NCBI RefSeq assembly: GCF_032854445.1
Contig: NC_088300.1
Span: 49,345,682 to 49,409,681 of the forward strand
DNA: 64,000 nt
Source of the DNA: Liolophura sinensis
Taxonomy: Eukaryota; Mollusca; Polyplacophora; Chitonida; Chitonidae
Reading direction: 5' to 3'
Shown here: piece after piece, positions 61,318 to 64,000 of the stretch
Layout of the letters: every line of letters starts with the position of its first letter
Position numbering within the stretch: position 1 is the first letter of the stretch
The notes under the pieces: model-generated
What the model was told of the DNA's origin: nothing
What the model saw: only the letters and a program-made list of their open reading frames with translations
Database searches by the model: none
Made by a program: the position numbers and the translations under genes

Positions 61318-64000
61318 TTACTCCCTGCATGACAAACCTGGTGACATCAGATTTCTGGCCTTGGATAAATCGAGAAGTACCTGAGCGGCGTCAGACCTGT
61401 TGTCGTCCTCGTCGAGAAAGCGGGGATCTTCGTTGTATAACTGTAATACAAGCAAAAAAGGATAATTACATAAGCAGCGGAACATACTGAAACGATTTAT
61501 TTATTTATTTGACTGGTGTTTTACGCTGAGTCCAAGAAAATTTCACTTCTACGACGGCAGCAAGCATTATAGTGGGAGGAAACCGGGCGTAGCATGAAAA
61601 CCAACGACCATCCGCAGGTTGCTGACAGATACTGAAACGAATGACTATACCTGATGATATTTAAATGAACTATAAGTTGTACATTTAAGAATCTTCTTTA
61701 AATTATTGGTTCATTTTCATTAAGAGTATTTTATAGTTTGAATTCGAGAAATCAACAATGGATAAAAAGGACTAATTTGGGGATACAATTCATGTAAGGC
61801 GAAATCCCGCTTTAATTCAGTAACCGGACCTTTGTTTCCACCCCCGGTTCTAAGAACATGTCAATCGGGTCAAACGTCTGGATTTAAATCCGCTTCTCCA
61901 CGTGAATTTTCTTTACTACGATCGACAGGTCACGTGAATACGGGTAGGGCCTATGCCATAGCCTAAAAATCTTGCTCTGAAGCGTCATTCCGCCAAACAT
62001 GAATTGCACACCTTTAACTCTCACAACCTGCTTGTCTGTCACAAATTATTTTAGTATTTGCTTCATGATTTCTTATCGGGGCTTCAACTGGAAGGGTAGA
62101 GGAAACCGGAAGTAGTGTTCAAGATTCAACTAACAGCTCGATCCTTGAATGCCGTCGACGGATTACTGTCACGACTTCCCAGACGATGAATGTGGGAGAT
62201 TCTAGAAATTCACTGTTCAAGATCGGGATTGAACCTCAGTCACGTGTGGGCCTACCATGTAGTGGTCGGAAGTGACACACCTTGCCACTGAGCCATGTCC
62301 AACTCCCTGTTAAACAAATCATGTCGAACAAAATGTAAGGTTATTGTCCAGTATACGCAACAATGGTGTTGTCCGCGTGACAAGGTAGATTATTACATTG
62401 TGAGAGGAAAAGTGCCCAACTTACCGCGCCTCTAAAATACGGTAGATAGAACATATCGTTTGAGGCTAGTGGACAGTCAGTTGTCCACGGTTGTCCGAAT
62501 GTTAACTGGCCAGGTCTGTCAAAATTTAGAGTGTATATAAGTAAAGGCTTTGAACTGATAAACTGACTGGGAAGTGTATAGATAAAACATCTTTCGCAAA
62601 ACTAGATCTCTATTAAGTGTTGAACATAACTGAGTAAAGTCGTCTGCTGCATGTATTTACAAAAATATGTTCCCTGTTGTACACATACATGAACTTTTTC
62701 GCCAAACTAGAAAGGAGGTTTACGCGCTGACACTGTCGGTGTTCTTGCTGGTCTGCAACAGATTTGTTTGTTTGATTGGTGTTTACGCCCTCCTGAAGAA
62801 TATTTCACTTATACGACGGCGGCCTGCATTATGGTGGGAGGAAACCGGGCAGGCTGAGCTAATAGCAGCAATCTTACAGCTGTACAACGTCCGCTTGCTA
62901 TGTGTACATACTGAACATAAATTTATTCAACTATAAAGCATTGTTAGGAACAAACTGTAACAAATCTTAATTTCATGGTAAACAATTATATAGGTTACTA
63001 AATATATGTGCATGGAATGTAAGTTCCGTTCTATTTCAGTGGAATGAATAAAAGAAATTTAATCGTATTAAAATAAAGGTTTTCATTAAATTCGATCGAT
63101 GATAATCCCAGAGACGTGTCGTTACCTTATCGTTGATTGGAATCCTCTGCCCATGGTGACGTTCAATGAAAACGTTCCTCCCGAGGGCTGGCACGGTGAA
63201 CTGAGCGGCAAAGACTGCGGAGGTAGAGGGTACGTTATGGAAGGGCTGGGCTGTGGTAGACACTGGCTTGGAAAAACGCAGGGATGACTGTAGAAATCAG
63301 AGATAGGCGGTGTCACAAAGCATGGAGAGTTGTTTTGTAAACTGGTCAGGGGCAGTGGTACCATACCATCGACTACGCTCGAATGGGGCCGAGTACATTC
63401 TCTACAGCTTCGATTATCATCTGAAATATAGGAAACAGAAAACGCATGCAATATTAGCCTAAGCCTATATATACCTCAACAACCATCTGGCTTACTCTAT
63501 ATGACATGTTAAACTCATTCTGAAAATATGGGAGCATTAATATTAGACACTGAAATAGACCAAACCAGTCTCTGCTTTGAGACACGTTTGCACAAGACAA
63601 CAAGCAAGTCGAATGTTGCCAGCAATTAAGTCGTGCATGATATTAATGAGGGATTTCTGTTCAGGAAAGAGATACTAAACAAGGATGTATCAATTAGGCT
63701 TGAACCAAATGTAATCAAATGAATTGCTATGCGTCTGTATCGTTTATCCAATGACAGAATGAACTGTTCACTCACTTGGTAACATTGCTGAACAAGAATT
63801 TGATCTGACAGCTGTAGTTTGGGAATTTTTCGCTTCTCCACAATGATCCACCTTTCTGGACAAGTCATCTGTGGATTTGAAAGGCTGCCATAGTGTGTGT
63901 GATCTGGGGTCCGGTGTCTTTAAGGCATGCGGGGTAGATGCACGTGGACGTGGGCTCAGTCTAGAGGAGCTTGGATAGTGAACTTCATGGGGGACATTGC
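61318..64000 (-). CDS. Uncharacterised Ser/Pro-rich protein, last four exons, 5' partial
   Basis: Four minus-strand exons fit together with exact phase: 64000(edge)-63776 (74 codons + 1 nt), 63420-63126 (phase 1 in, 2 out), 62515-62425 (AG|A in, phase 0 out) and 61440-61318, ending in TAA. All have GT-AG borders (GTGAGT, GTAACG, GTAAGT). The 243 visible residues are rich in Ser and Pro ('SPSITYPLPPQSLPLSSP'), then turn to 'ASNDMFYLPYFRGALYNED' and an acidic, helical C-terminus 'DNRSDAAQVLLDLSKARN'. That layout resembles the C-terminal regions of transcription factors, but no family was recognised and the N-terminal part lies outside the window. The third exon was found only by phase matching, which supports the whole model. 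Introns carry two SINE pieces and a second-family tRNA-like element. Confidence 0.75.
61496..61628 (-). mobile_element. Head-truncated SINE
   Basis: Plus-strand ATTTATTTATTTATTTGACT, GTGTTTTACGCTGAGTCCAA, GTGGGAGGAAACCGGGCGTA and CATCCGCAGGTTGCTGACAG: tail and centre of the main family in antisense order, inside the last intron of the right-edge gene. Confidence 0.8.
62110..62302 (-). mobile_element. Second tRNA-like SINE family, copy 2 (tentative)
   Basis: The minus strand shows a box-A-like TGGCTCAGTGGCAAGG and a box-B-like AGGTTCAATCCC about 50 bp apart, followed by a body unlike the main SINE. Head layout resembles the element at 24335-24612. No tail or target duplication was identified. 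Confidence 0.45.
62761..62858 (-). mobile_element. SINE 3' fragment
   Basis: Plus-strand TTGTTTGTTTGATTGGTGTT, GAATATTTCACTTATACGAC and ATTATGGTGGGAGGAAACCG, stopping shortly after. It lies in the intron between 63126 and 62515. Confidence 0.8.

Noticed and set aside
61318-61440. Alternative frame of the last exon (starting SYTTKIPAF)
   Set aside because: Direct joining of 63126 to 61440 gives this frame, but the intervening exon 62515-62425 fits both phases exactly and yields a more protein-like sequence.

Overview
The window is animal nuclear DNA: AT-rich, with genes split into many short GT-AG exons and dense short interspersed elements. The recurring tRNA-headed SINE with a (TAAA)n tail, the exon structure and the protein sequences point to a lophotrochozoan, most likely a mollusc and perhaps a bivalve; this is inference from sequence style, not a database match.

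Layout: (1) 1-8158, + strand: 3' half of a KIF27/KIF7 (Costal-2 type) kinesin gene, 13 exons, 541 residues visible, motor domain off the left edge. (2) 12504-20633, - strand: a two-exon gene for an unrecognised 324-residue protein. (3) 20634-27067: intergenic, with a truncated LINE, SINEs and a minisatellite. (4) 27068-47962, - strand: the complete coding part of BBS2 in 21 exons, predicted 750 residues. (5) 50104-53990, + strand: complete BET1 Golgi SNARE gene, 4 exons, 108 residues, head to head with BBS2. (6) 53991-61317: BET1 3' region and intergenic repeats. (7) 61318 to the right edge, - strand: last four exons of an unrecognised Ser/Pro-rich protein.

The most unusual signal is a repeated pattern in which an exon edge with its splice site has been tandemly multiplied into the adjacent intron. 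In BBS2 intron 19 it occurs at both ends: about 66 units of 91 bp carry the last ~34 nt of exon 19 plus its 5' splice site, and 16 units of ~72 bp carry the 3' splice site plus the first 37 nt of exon 20. Smaller cases sit at the exon 16 acceptor of BBS2 and the exon 9 donor of KIF27. These arrays fill the introns with decoy splice sites, some intact and some mutated. A SINE inserted once in the 91-bp array and was then copied with it into a higher-order repeat.

KIF27/KIF7 and BBS2 both act in cilia and Hedgehog signalling, so the window groups two ciliary genes; BET1 is a secretory-pathway SNARE. No operon-like logic is implied.
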